Made by a program: the position numbers and the translations under genes. A model generated the notes under the pieces. It saw only the letters and a program-made list of their open reading frames with translations, was not told where the DNA came from and did not search any database. A stretch of 64,000 bases of DNA from Tamarix chinensis (Eukaryota > Streptophyta > Magnoliopsida > Caryophyllales > Tamaricaceae), in the NCBI GenBank assembly GCA_030549775.1, contig CM060174.1:28214117-28278116 (forward strand), given 5' to 3'. Of this stretch, positions 35,391-47,380 are shown piece by piece (position 1 is the stretch's first letter; every line of letters begins with the position of its first letter).

Positions 35391-36429
35391 TGATTTAATT
35401 TATTTCAATTATTTGCATATAAATACCATTATTGTTATTCTTAATATTTATATTCTTAATATGTTTTATTATTATTTGATATGAAATTTATGCTGAATTG
35501 TACTTGCAAGGTGGAGAGTGATAATAAAATAATTTTATTGTTAGTTTCGAATTTTAAGTTATTAATTGAATTATTATAGGATTATTATCATTCTTCTTCT
35601 TCTTATTATTATTAATATTATAATTATTAGAATAATTATTATTAACGTTTTATTATTTATTCTGGAAAATCTTAGGCCCTAACTTTGTATTAACATTTGC
35701 ACTTATTTATTTGAGTATTATTATTTCTACTGTTCTTATAACCATTAATAATAATATTATCATTATCTTTATTATTTTAATATTATTATATATGTTATTA
35801 ATTTTATTATTAATATTAAATAAATGGTAAGTCATTAGTTATTTGAAAACTTATATGTTATTGTTATTGTTATTATGGTTATTACTACTACTACTATTAT
35901 TATTATTAGTATTATTAATGTTCTCATTGATATTAGTTTTATTATCCTTGATATTATTATATTAGTATCATTATTATCATTAGGGTAAAGTCTTTAACCC
36001 TATATTATCAAGGTTTATAATTTCTCTATTATTTTTATGTCTTTAGCAAAGTTAGAATTTTGTTAAGGTTATTTTATTAGTATGATATTATTTTGGTTAA
36101 AGCCCTAAGGAGGCGTAGGAGCGTGCTCCAAGACCGGTGTCGTTTCAGATAAGGGGTACTAAGGCCTTTTATGTGCTAATGTGTATTGTGTGCCCCGTAT
36201 GCTATGCATTCTATGTTTATGATTATTAATTATGCCGTATATGATATGACATGGAGTTGAAGTATGTTTTCGTATGGCAAGTGTATTATTTGTGTATGAC
36301 CCTGTAAGACATGCATGTGAGGATGTTGATATGATTTTATGTGGAGAAAGGATGGAAAAGGAGGATGGAGAAAGAAGTTGATTAAGGAATGTGAGTTGAC
36401 CTAAGTATTCCATTGATTCATGAGTAAAG

Positions 36430-36900
36430 GAATAAAATGGAGAATTTTAGGGTTTCGTGTGTGAGAATCTGATTTATGACTTTTGAGGTTTTGTATGGAG
36501 AATATAATTTATGGTTTTATATGGGGAAGTTTAATTCATGGTTTTGTATGATTTTGTGGGAAAGAATATAATTTATGATGTTATATGGGAGAATTGAATT
36601 TATGATGTTATTTGGGAGAATCTAAATTATGATATTATATGGGAGAACCTAATTTATGATTAGATTGGGAGAATCTAATTTATGACTTGTTTGGGGAAAT
36701 CCAATTAATCCAAATTATGGTTCTGCTTGGGAGTTTCTAATTTATGATTTTATGTGGGAGAATCTAACTTATAGTCTTGTATGGGAGATTCTAATTTATG
36801 ATTTTTTGTGGGAGAATCTAACTTATAGTCTTGTATGGGAGAATATAATTTGTGGTTATGAAAGGGGAGAATCTAATCAATTGTATTATGTGGAAAAATC
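36430..36900 (+). repeat. Minisatellite of copy C (unit about 30-33 bp)
   Basis: About 14 units of the type TATGGGAGAATCTAATTTAT followed by GATTT, degrading to the right into TTTAGGGTTTTG-type sequence up to about 37,400. Confidence 0.88.
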
Positions 36901-37774
36901 TTTGGGTTTTATATGATTTGAATCTTTGTGTTGGTATGGATTGAATTTAGGGTTTTGGTATGAATGAATCTTTGGGTTATGTGGATTGAATTTAGGGTTT
37001 TGTATGATGAGATTTTGGGTTTTACATAATGGTTAATGTTTGCATGGTTGAAATTAGGGTTTCACATGGAATTTTAGGGTTTGCATGAAAAAGGTTCGAA
37101 GGTTTGTATGGGGAGATTAATGTCTGCATGGGTATGAAATTTACATGTGGAAAGTTAATTTGGGATGTAAGGAAGGTAATGTAAGTGTTGTTTGAGTGTT
37201 TGAGCACTTGGGATGAAAAATAGCACGTGGAGCAAATTAAGGGTACGGAGGAGATTGAATTAGGGTCTGGAATGATTAATTGTGGTTTGTTGTGGTTAAT
37301 TAAGGTTTAGAATGGCTAATTATGGTTGTTATGGTTAAATAAGGTTTGGAGTGGTTAATTATGGTTTGTGGTGGTTGATTAGGGTTTGATGTGGCTGCCG
37401 AAGGTTTTTGTTGTAGCATGTGTGTTTGGTTATTAAGGTGTAATTATGAGAATGGAATCGATGATTTGTGATGTGTGGAGTGTTAAAATAATTTGGGTGA
37501 TGTGAGGTGGAGTAAGAGGGGATGTTAAGGCCTAAATTAGGGTTTCGGGATAAAACCCTAGAGTGAGATGTGAAGTAGAATTGGAGGATAAGTGTAAAGG
37601 GAGCGATCCATGCATGTCTAGGGTTTGGTGGTAGCATATGTGTATGTGGTGATTAAAGATGATGATGAATATGGAATTTATGATTTATGATTCGTGCATG
37701 TCCATGGTGAAAGCCTTTGAATAAGATATTTAAGACACTAATCTTTTAAAGTGGAAGATTATTGAGCCGAGTCC

Positions 37775-38165
37775 AAACCGATCCACCGGTTAGGAATAGT
37801 GGTTAGGGTTGCTATCCTATGTGCGACCGATCCATCGGTTATAATAGTGGTTAGGACATGAGGTCCTATATGTGACCGGCCCACCGGTAACAATAGTGGG
37901 GTGACTCGAGCTCAATAAACACAAACCAGTATCATTAAAGCTCTTAAAAGATACTAATTACTTACAGTGGAACACCATGCGAGGAGGAACCAAACCGATC
38001 CACCGGTTAGGAATAGTGGTTAGGGTTGCTACCCTATGTGTGACTGATCCACCGGTAATAATAGTGGTTAGGGCATGATGCTCTATTGTGACCGATCCAC
38101 TGGTAATAATAGTGGTTAGGGCATGATGCTCTATTGTGACCGGCCCACCGGTTATAATAATGGGG
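37775..38165 (+). repeat. ACCGGT-type repeat clusters of copy C
   Basis: Units containing ACCGATCCACCGGTTA or a variant and ATAATAGTGG, each followed by a small foldback (AGGACATGAGGTCCT, GGGTTGCTACCCT). Three units (37,775-37,900) and four units (37,990-38,165) flank a spacer with CAGTGGAACACCATG, as in copy B. Confidence 0.85.
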
Positions 38166-38792
38166 TGTTCCTCTGCTCGCATGGATTGATAAAAGGCATG
38201 GTGTGAATTGGATTCTGATAAGAGATTAATTAAATAATTAATCTGGACTATGATTGGGCCTTTTTACTTTTACCTAAATTGTTCATATACCTTTATATTG
38301 TTATGTTGGATTATGCCCTGTTATTAATCTGCATGGATTATGTGCTTGTGTGTTGGCCTTAGTGCTCGGTTACCTTACTCAGTACGTAGTGTACTGATCA
38401 CCCTTTTCATGGGTGCTGCTCATTCCCACGAGTAGTATGCCCTTCTGGTTTGTACAGGTGGGCGAGATATCAGTTGGGGCTGAGTGTTGAGCATGTTTGA
38501 CTCGAGATTCAAGAGAGTTGTGGCCATATTATAGTCTTTATATGACTCTAATTCTTTTCGTGTTTGGCTCAAGTTCGAGAGTGTCGTGGCCGTATTTCAG
38601 TCTATATGTAATTTTATTTCCCGCTATTATTTCTTTGTATTGGAGTATTTATCCTCTTTGATTTCGCACTCTGATTTCTATTTTATTACGTTTATAAACG
38701 TTTATGCGTACTCCGATTTTTACGTATGATCTTTCGAGTTCTTTTATGAACTGTTGATTTGAATTTAATGTAAATATTTTCCTTAGCCTTAG

Positions 38793-38838
38793 CACTTGGT
38801 ACTGAAACGGTCGGAGAGAACCGGTTTGGTACTAAGTG
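38793..38838 (+). repeat. Conserved double hairpin near 3' end of copy C
   Basis: CACTTGGTACT against GGTACTAAGTG, with inner CGGT against ACCG, as in copy B at 24,689-24,733. The inner loop sequence differs. Confidence 0.75.
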
Positions 38839-38937
38839 TGGCGGTAACATTCCCAGAATTCACAGGTTTTAAGTGTTTCTATCTTAATTACTTCCGCTTT
38901 TCAAAAAAAATAGTGAATTTTGGGGTGTTACACTTCC

Positions 38938-40827
38938 CCTTATCTTTTTCTAATATTTCTTTTCCCTTTAATCCTCCTACCTCATCGTTCTTTATCATCT
39001 ACTTTCCTTTTCCTTCCCTGCTATTTTGTGCCATTTTTGGCTCACTTTTGCTGTGTTTTTCATTACTGTCACCTGTTGCTATGTCCTTATTGTTCCTTCT
39101 ATTTGCACCTATTACCTTTTGTGTTTCCTCGTGTTTTCCATCTCTTCGTTCACTAAAATACCTAATTTGACTTAGCCATCGCTTTCCATCTTTATTCCTT
39201 GTTGTTTTGTGTCATTTTTAGCCTTCATTGTTGAGATACTGGTGTTGGGTTGCTGCTGTTTGGCCGATAGTTTTTAGCATTTCCCCCTTGTTTTTGCAAC
39301 TATTAAACTCCTAAATTACTTTGGTTTAGCTACTTAACATTTTTTCTAAGCGTGGGAAATCAAACTTGTGTTAAAGGTGAGGTATTATTGGTTTAATCCT
39401 TGATCAAAATCAGCATCTATTCTAGACAATGGTTTGTTCTATTTTCCTCATCTTTTCTTTCATTTTTCTATATTGTCGATTATCATTATAAGCTTATATT
39501 TATTCTCTTTTGTGAGCACAGTTGAGAATCTTTCTTTTCACCCTAAAGCATAGGCTTGAATATAATCTCTACTCTTTAGAGATTGAAATATATATGCTAA
39601 ATTTTGCTATTAAATTTTAAGCATGATCTATATTTTTAGTTTATAAGTGGCATGATAATGTATTTTAAGTGTTCAATATGTTACCATAAAAATCTCATAG
39701 TGTTATGCGAAAATTTTCTAGTATGGTTTAACAGTAAAACATTTGATTTTGTGAGATCATAGTATTGGCCATCATAGAATTATATTCTTAGGTTATAGTA
39801 TATTTTTGCTAAAAATTATTACATGTGTATAATCATGTATTTATACTTAAGTTGAATTATCTTGAAGTTTATTTGAAAATGCCTTTCTTAAAATATTTTA
39901 AGGTCCCTCATCCTTTTTCTTATTTTTGTTGTTTTTCATTGTTTAACATTTTATTAAGTATGCCATAAGGTGTGTTTGAGGATATGGAAGCTTAAATTTA
40001 AATTTGGTTTGAAAAGAAATTAAAATGAAATTATGATTCTCAGTGAGCTTTGGATTTGAGGGGAAAATCTATCATTTCAGCTAGTTTTTTGTGAAATTTT
40101 GGATGCCATTATGTTCGCTAGATTTTTTTTGCTTAAATTTTTTTATTTATTATATGTAATAGTTTGGAGTTGTTTGGAGTAAGTTATAATTTTTAAAATT
40201 TTTAGGCTATTTTCGGTATTTTACATGTTTAGAATTTGAATGGTTATAATATTAATACTTAATGGGCTAACCTTGATGATAATTTGTCTATGTGTGAAAC
40301 TTCATATCATTAATATGGCATATACCACTTCATAAAATAAAAATGAGATTAGTGACTCTAAGGTTATAATTGCAATGTTATATGTTAGAAATGCTTACCT
40401 AGGTTTGGTTGCATGTTTGAGGTGGCCCAGGTCATATCTTGACATTTCTCCTTAATTTTTGTTAAGTGATGAAGTTAATTTGGGAATTTATGTCACATGT
40501 TGAGATTAGGGTTTTCGTAAGTTTAGTTTGTTCTTTTTGATTTAGTATATGTTAAAAAAGATAGATAGGATTGAATTATTGGCCTTATGAATAAAATTTT
40601 AGTTAATCTTCAACCTTTTATAAAATTTTAGTAAATCCTTGACCTTTTGTTAACTTTTGAGTTAACATTTGACTTTTTAGTGGTTGTTCACTTTTTATTG
40701 ACCACTACCATTGAATAGTTGGAACTTAAACATCCGTTGTGATCAATGTAATTGGATCTTTAATGGCATAGAATAATTAGCTTTAAAGCCATTTGGAGTT
40801 GATGTGGCCCTTTGTGTTATATTGTTG
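38938..40827. other. Pyrimidine-rich then AT-rich DNA, no gene seen
   Basis: Continues the composition left of copy C for about 350 bases, then becomes AT-rich. The open frame across the copy C right border (38,796-39,170) spans an insertion junction and is not a gene. Confidence 0.4.
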
Positions 40828-42180
40828 CACTACAACAAATGATCATATAGGTCACTAGAACATTTTTAGCTAATGAGTAACAATTCTTGTTTCTAAAATG
40901 TTTTGTGACATAATTTTTGGTTGCTGCCTTTTGTAGCCTATAAGCTCGTGATGAAAATGTTAGCTATGTAAAAATTGATTTATTGGCTATAATTAGTGAA
41001 ATTAGTCATGAGTATTTAGTGACCCATATCTTGATGGTGACAACTAGTCCCGTGGCATAATTATAATAGCCACAATTAGTCTCATGACATATGTTATGAT
41101 AACCACGAGTAATTTTATGCCTAAAAGTTCAATAATCATGAGTAGTCTCATAGCTCATGTTTTTATAGCCATATGTAGTCTCGTGGTGTATATCTCCATA
41201 GTCACAAGTAGTCTCAGGACACATATGTTAATAAGTATGAGTAGTCCCATGGTGCACATTTGGATAGGCATAAATAATCCCATAACATGCATCTCTATAG
41301 CAAAAAATTGACTCAGGGTGTGCATATAAAATGCCACATGCATTCTCATGACACACATCTTGATTTCTTTATATTATCACTCATTAGATTTGTAGTTAAA
41401 ATAATAAGTTTATTCTCATAAATATAGTATATTATGTTTGTGTTTTGTACGTACGTATATTATTTACTTTTTAATAATTTAAATACATGTTTTACTTTTG
41501 ACATAAATTAATAATTAGTTAATTCAATTTGTTATTTAAATTAGAAAAATATAAAAGAAATAAAATGTACTAACAATGTGCCTTACAATTTAAAAAGGTT
41601 CAAATAATATGGCGTAGTTCATTCATAAAATAGTGTTTAGTTTGGCATGTATATATATATATATATATACAAACGTACACATATATCTTAGTCAATAAAT
41701 TTTGTATACATTTAAATTAGGACTCAAATTAATTATTAATTAATTTTATTGTTTGTTCACAAAAATTGAAATACAAGGATGCAAATATAATGTACCATGC
41801 ATTCAAGACAAAACTTAACCAAATTAATTCATAATATGTTCTTAATTTGTTTGAGTTATATCTAAATCAGCAGCTGCTTTAGCCATATAAATATATATTT
41901 TTTGTACCTAATTCATAGTTAGTTGCCAAAAGAAAAAAAATCTTTAAATATTCCTGACGAGTGAGCAACAAAAATATTATTTTGTCACAAATTGATTGAA
42001 AGTTCACCACAAAAATATCTTTTTATAATAAATTCCATGGCAAATTCATTAGCTTTAGCAACAAAAAATACATTTCCATTGCAAATTTTTTGCTGGTCAC
42101 GAAAATATGTTTCTATGGATAATTCGATGTGTGTTACCCATCAAAATATTTTTACGTGGCAAACATGAGGAGACTCCTTA
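40828..42180. mobile_element. Possible non-autonomous CACTA-like element
   Basis: CACTACAACAAATGATC at 40,828 looks like a CACTA terminus. It is followed by short repeats with GTGACA/GTAGCC words, a tandem array (41,035-41,350), and at about 41,940-42,160 by further repeats around GGCAAATTCATTAGC/AAAATATTTTT. I could not find a matching right terminus (GTTGTAGTG), so the extent is a guess. No coding content. Confidence 0.35.
41035..41350. repeat. Tandem repeat, unit about 45-55 bp
   Basis: About six or seven diverged units with TAGTCTCATGGCACATAT- and ATAGCCACAAG-like words (for example near 41,065, 41,145, 41,185, 41,205 and 41,240). Confidence 0.75.
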
Positions 42181-42958
42181 ATTATTTAGTACCCTTAGCT
42201 TTATAGTTTCACTCTTATTCTTTTATCCTATAGTTTATCTGGCATCATTTGGTTTTCTATCTAATACGTAGCATAATGCTCTCCATGATCATATGCCCTT
42301 ATATAAACTATTATCACATATACAATGATATAATATGTTTAATTGATAATATTGTTGCATGCTATTATGTTTACCTATGGAACTTGTCACTGACCCTCTG
42401 AAGTTCTTCAAAAAATACCCACATTTGGTAACTTCATTGTAAAATTTTTATTTAAGGTATGAACATATATGTTTATTAATATTTAAAGTAAAGAAAATTA
42501 TTTCTCATGAAATCCTTCCCACCATTTTTCATCTTAACAATATCTTTAGTGGACATTTGAGTTTGGATAGGGAAATCATTAATGGGTATAGGATTATGGA
42601 GCTATACACATCCCAATACTCATACTCCCTTAGTTTGATAATAAATGAAGCATTATGTTTTCAATTTCATTTCACAATATAAGGCTTTGTCTAGAATATT
42701 ATATCAAAATGTAAATGATATGTATTTTTAATTTTACTTCTCTTCTCTCTCACAATATATGGTATTTTATGAGAATTGTAAAAAAAACATAAGGGTATAC
42801 TAGGTATAGTAGATGATTTTATGCTTTATAATTTTTTTTAATAAATATGGAAAAACGTATTACCTCTTATATCATGAAATGGTGGTAGTTATACTCACGT
42901 TTGCATTCTTAAAATGGCTTATATTCATAAGTGGCTACCCTAACCAATATACTATTAA
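42181..42958. other. AT-rich spacer, no gene seen
   Basis: No coding similarity noticed. TAA at 42,956-42,958 precedes the Harbinger-2 terminus. Confidence 0.4.
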
Positions 42959-43162
42959 GGCTATGCTTGGGATGAGGGTAAAGGACCCCTAAAAAGTATT
43001 GTGGAAATTAATTTTCCTTCTCTTTTATGTTTGGTGTGGGGGAATTTTTATGTTAGGGTATATATATTTTATTGGGATAGGGAAAATAATCTCTTGTTTT
43101 AACCCCTGGGTAATAAAGACTGAAAATTAAACCCTTTACCCATTATCCTCATCCCAAGCCAT
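42959..43162. repeat. 204-bp foldback at the left end of Harbinger-2
   Basis: The terminal sequence TATGCTTGGGATGAGGG..TAAAGG is repeated in inverted orientation at 43,132-43,162 (complement of CCTCATCCCAAGCCATA). This makes a MITE-sized hairpin inside the element's end. Confidence 0.75.
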
Positions 43163-45122
43163 ATTTCTCTCCTCATCCCACACCCACTCTCATCTCTCTC
43201 CTTGTCCCACACTCATTGTCTCTAGTCTCTCATCGACACCACCTACTGAAGTCTGCCTCTCTTCACCACTTACTTATCCTTATCTACTTCTCCTTTATGC
43301 CTTCCTCTCTAGTTCCTCCATCAATGCAGCTCATTTCTTGATTCTTCCATCGCGAAAGATAATTTGTCACTTACTTGTGGCCTTATTTGCATTCCATTTG
43401 TTCTTCACTAGTAATGCACTCCATTTCTTCTCCACCCCTACTATTGTGCTTATTGAAGTGTTGATTTGTTTTGAAATTCATATGTGTATTAGCTCTGTGT
43501 GTGAACCATGTGATTAATTTTTACCTCTATTTGTGAGTCATTCTTTCTACCTTATTTATCATTCCCTCTACTACTTAATAATCTAGTTTTGTCATCCTAG
43601 TACCTCTTCTCTTCATTTCCATTCTCTCTCTTTCCTAGCTAGTATTAGATAAAGCCTATTTTGGGTAAAGTGAAATGATAGAATAACATTATAATAAGAT
43701 GATTGATTTTCTAAATATGCTGATGTTGAGGTTTTAGTAGTAGAACCACTCCTTTCTAATTTCTAGCATCAATGGGTATTAATTAAATAGAAGATATGAT
43801 ATGCAAAGTGAAAAATAGCATGATCCTAATTTTTTAACTATTAAATCCACTACAATTTCATCTTATCCTTCTCATCCTTATATGGGAACCCACCTGGACG
43901 ATGTTGCGAGTAGCCAAAAACAATTTAGCTAAGGCTAATGAAAACTGCAAATTAGTTACTAAGAATACATTGTTGCTATATTTTAGTATAATGTAATATT
44001 CCTTTTTCCAAATATGTCAGTTGTTGATCACTAAGGCAAGCTTCTTAATCACTCATTTTTAGTATATGTTAGTTTATACCTATTGTATGAACATAATATG
44101 TTTGGTAATATGAAGATATATAGATATAGTAGGACAAATATAAATAAATTATGGGTGTGTTCATTATAATCGTATATATGAAGTGTGCACTCAACTTTTA
44201 CATCTAAAAACATAACTATTGATCACAAATATAGAATAGATAATAATTTTTATTGTTTGATGGTCCTTGATTAGCTTCTACTCACTAGAATATTCATTAT
44301 ATGTGGTGCTTTTCTGGTTGATCATAAGTAAGTTTCCAATACTTGTAGAAAATATTTAAAATAATTTCTTTCCTCCTACATTTATGTATAATGTATGTTA
44401 CAATTTTCAACAATTTTAAACACCCCCATTCCATTTAATTTAGTATAAAATTTAGTGATCCATAAACATATTATATTGTTCATTTCCTCAAACTAAATTC
44501 ATTAGATTTTCCTAGCCTATATCACCATCTCTTTCAAATTAGTTCTTCAAATAATAGGGCACATCCAATTCAATACATAATAGGACATTTCCTAGTTCTA
44601 ACTAAGATTACAAGTTTTAGTATAGTCATTAGCTAGCTATAGCTTGTTTTAATATTGTCATTAATTAGCCATAACTACTTTATCTTTATTGTGGTGACTT
44701 TTTATTTATTAAAAGCTATGTCGGCTTATGAATAATGCTAATAATTATGTAACTTGGATCATTCCATACATTGTGTTGATTTTTCTTGTAAATCAAGTAC
44801 AATATTTATGTTATAGTTTGGGGGTTGTAATGCTAATTTTAATGAGATCAATTGATTGACTTGTTATCAATAATCCTTGGGACTATAGATCAGTATTTAC
44901 TATTTTCCTTTTGAAATTGTTATTTATTAAACCAATGCATTGACTATAGCCTTAATGTCAATAATTTCAAGAGTTTTTCAATATAACCCTTAGTTAAAAT
45001 TATATCTCTTTTAGGTATTGGTCACCTTCATTGCTTATATATGGAGTAATAATTTAAGAATAGGTAAGTTGTGGGGTAAAATAAATAACCTATAGTGTGA
45101 AATTGATTAATAAAGGGAAGAC

Positions 45123-45190
<68 letters not shown>

Positions 45191-45309
45191 GTCAATTTAT
45201 ATTTATTTAGTACTAATCTCATGAGTTAATGAAATTATATGTAGCCATGGCTCATTTGCCATTGCTAAGGATGGAGAGGAATATTATAGTAGCATTTTCG
45301 TTTACCTGA
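43163..45309. other. Harbinger-2 5' non-coding region
   Basis: AT-rich upstream region of the nuclease remnant, with CT-rich patches near 43,170-43,330 and 43,600. No coding similarity. Contains the ATA/TAA microsatellite listed separately. Confidence 0.5.
45123..45190. repeat. (TAA)n microsatellite
   Basis: Uninterrupted trinucleotide run of about 22 units. It produces a poly-Tyr open frame on the minus strand that is not a gene. Confidence 0.95.
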
Positions 45310-46540
45310 TTGAGGAATCAATATATGATATTATTATTAAGTTACCTACTTGATGTACTAGAATCTATCAAAGAACCTAAGAGGACCATACATTTAGCTA
45401 AAAGAACTCTAGAGCAAGAAATTAAGAATGTGGATGCATTTCTTAATTATGATTTTAGTTGTATTGATCAACTTAGAATGTATAGACATGCATTCCATGT
45501 ATTGTTTGGGTTTCTTCAAAATGAAGGTGGTTTAAAAGAGTCCAAAAATATATATGTTAATTGAAGAAAGGTTTGCAAACTTTTTGAACACACTAACATA
45601 TGATTAGAAGCATAGAATGATTTTGAGAAGATTAAAAAGATCCATTGAAACCATGAGTGGAAAATTTCACCAAGTGATTAGAATTCTCTTATATTTTCAT
45701 ACGATGTTAATGAAGACTCTAGAACTAGTGCCAAAAAGATTCTAGAAATGAAATATGGAAATGGTTTAAGGTAGAATTAAACCTTACTTTATTAATATAT
45801 ATTGGAATATCTAACTAGGTTTTCATATTGCTAATCATTTATAATGTTGGTCTATCTTGAATGAATATAATTTCCTAGGAGCATTATATGGGTCATTCAT
45901 CAAGGTTAGAGTGTCGGGTATGGATAAGAAAAGATATTGAACAAGGAAGGGAGAGTTGGCAACTAATGTCTTAGCTACATGTGTCCATCATCATGTAATT
46001 TACTTATGTCTTACCAAGGTGGGAAGGTTCTGCTGTAAATGGTAGAATATTGAGAGATTCTATTATCATAAGACATTCATTAAAAGTTATGTTTGGTGAG
46101 GAAATTAAACTTAGCCTTGTAAATTTTGTAGCATTTGAAAAGTTAACTATTTTTTTTTTCCAGTTGTACATAGGATATTAAAATTTAGTTGATGTAGGGC
46201 ACACCAATGACAATGGCTTCCTTACTCCATATAGGGGTTAAACCTATCATTTAAATAAGTGGAAGTATGGACATCAACCAAACCCTTTGTAGGAGCTCTT
46301 TAACATGAAACATGCAGTTGATAGAAATGTTATTGAGAGGTGCTTTGGATTATTAAAAATGCGATGGGAAATTCTAAAAAATTCAAGATTTTATGATGTC
46401 GGTATGCATGTAGTCATTATAATTGCATGGTTTCTTCTTCATAATCTCATTTGTATAGAAGTGAGGTAGGACCTGATGGAACAACACATAGAGTTCAAAA
46501 TAATGAGTGCTTTCATGGAAAATATAAATGAATAAGGAAA
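45310..46540 (+). pseudogene. PIF/Harbinger nuclease remnant (HARBI1-like, Harbinger-2)
   Basis: 45,430-45,562 gives FSCIDQLRMYRHAFHVLFGF and LQNEGGLKESKN, the family's N-terminal block. 45,660-45,700 gives GKFHQVI. Around 45,880-46,060 the frames read FLGALYGSFIKVRVSGMDK, GELATNVLATC and WEGSAVNGRILRDSI. The Tyr in GALYGS stands where relatives have the first catalytic Asp. 46,310-46,470 gives RNVIERCFGLLKMRWEIL, with the catalytic Glu, and VVIIIAWFLLHNLI. Stops and shifts occur throughout. It would have been the cutting enzyme of Harbinger-2, with the protein at 58.1-59.2 kb as partner. Confidence 0.85.
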
Positions 46541-46563
46541 TGTAATTAGTGTTGTCGATATTT

Positions 46564-47363
46564 TAATGCAAGAGCATCTCCATCTCATTCCTCTCATGTT
46601 GAGGGAAAAATTTAGCATATTTGTAGGTGGTACTAATTGTTCTTGAAAATCTTGAACACATTTATGATAACCTTAATAATGTTTCATTAAGTGATTCTTG
46701 CAGGTATTACATATATTTGCAACATAAAGACTTCACCGATGATATCTAATGTGTAAGAAAATGAAACATTAAGGGTTACAAAGTTGCATGGATGAAAAAG
46801 CTACAAGATATGAAGCTTGATTATTTGATTATTATATGTATTATCATGATTAAGTTTTATGTAGCTTTGATATTTTATGTAAGCTTTGCAATATCTTATC
46901 ATTATAATTTTTACTCATTATATATACCATATGAACATGTGTTGGTTTTACACTTTAGTAATTATGAAGGTTGATCTGGGCTTAATTAATGGGGCTTAGG
47001 TTCAGCCTCATATGTGTATATATATACCTACATTAGATGATGGTGAACATTGATACAACTGATCACATAGTGAAATAGAAAGAAACTTTGAGTTGAAACT
47101 CTTGGTGAATCTACCTTCCTACTTTCTCATCAAGTGAGGATAAATATTGAGTGAATTTTAGGAGTTTTTCCATGGATAAATTAGAGTTTTCTCATTATAA
47201 TTATTTTGATGTTGGAGAAGATCAAAAGTTTCCAATTGAAAGTTACATTTGAACTGTCCAAATTCTCAAATTTCTTTCTTCTTCTGTCAACTTTGTTATT
47301 CTACGAACCAAACAAAAAGGTCCTAAATTTTTTAAGCATATTCATCCATTATATTATGCATCA
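46564..47363 (+). repeat. 5' LTR of gypsy 2
   Basis: 800 bp. Starts TAATGCAAGAG, a mutated TG start compared with TGATTCGGGAG in the 3' LTR, and ends ATGCATCA. A TATATATATA box occurs near 47,017. Confidence 0.85.
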
Positions 47364-47368
47364 ATTTT

Positions 47369-47380
47369 TGGTATCAAAAC
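47369..47380 (+). promoter_or_regulatory. Primer-binding site of gypsy 2
   Basis: TGGTATCAAAAC, a mutated Met-tRNA complement five bases after the LTR. Confidence 0.75.

Larger units (their letters stand above)
33834..38932 (+). mobile_element. Long LTR-like block, copy C (5,099 bp, solo)
   Basis: Begins TGAAATGCCCG and ends TTTTGGGGTGTTACA, with the perfect duplication CTTCC on both sides (33,829-33,833 and 38,933-38,937). No gag, pol or internal LTR pair. Its order matches copy B: AT-rich start, pyrimidine-rich tract (34,259-35,390, here with many CpG), AT-rich sequence with ATT/TTA trinucleotide runs (35,400-36,000), a TGACCCTGTAAGACATGCAT-type segment near 36,296 shared with copy B near 23,107, minisatellite, two ACCGGT clusters, a CTCAGTACGTAGTGTACTGA phrase, the double hairpin, end. 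The exact target duplication and retained CpG suggest it is among the younger insertions here. Confidence 0.88.

Noticed and set aside
38796..39170. 124-codon plus-strand frame rich in Phe/Leu/Ser
   Set aside because: Crosses the right border of copy C, so it joins two unrelated sequences.
45028..45222. Poly-Tyr open frame
   Set aside because: Produced by the (TAA)n microsatellite on the opposite strand.
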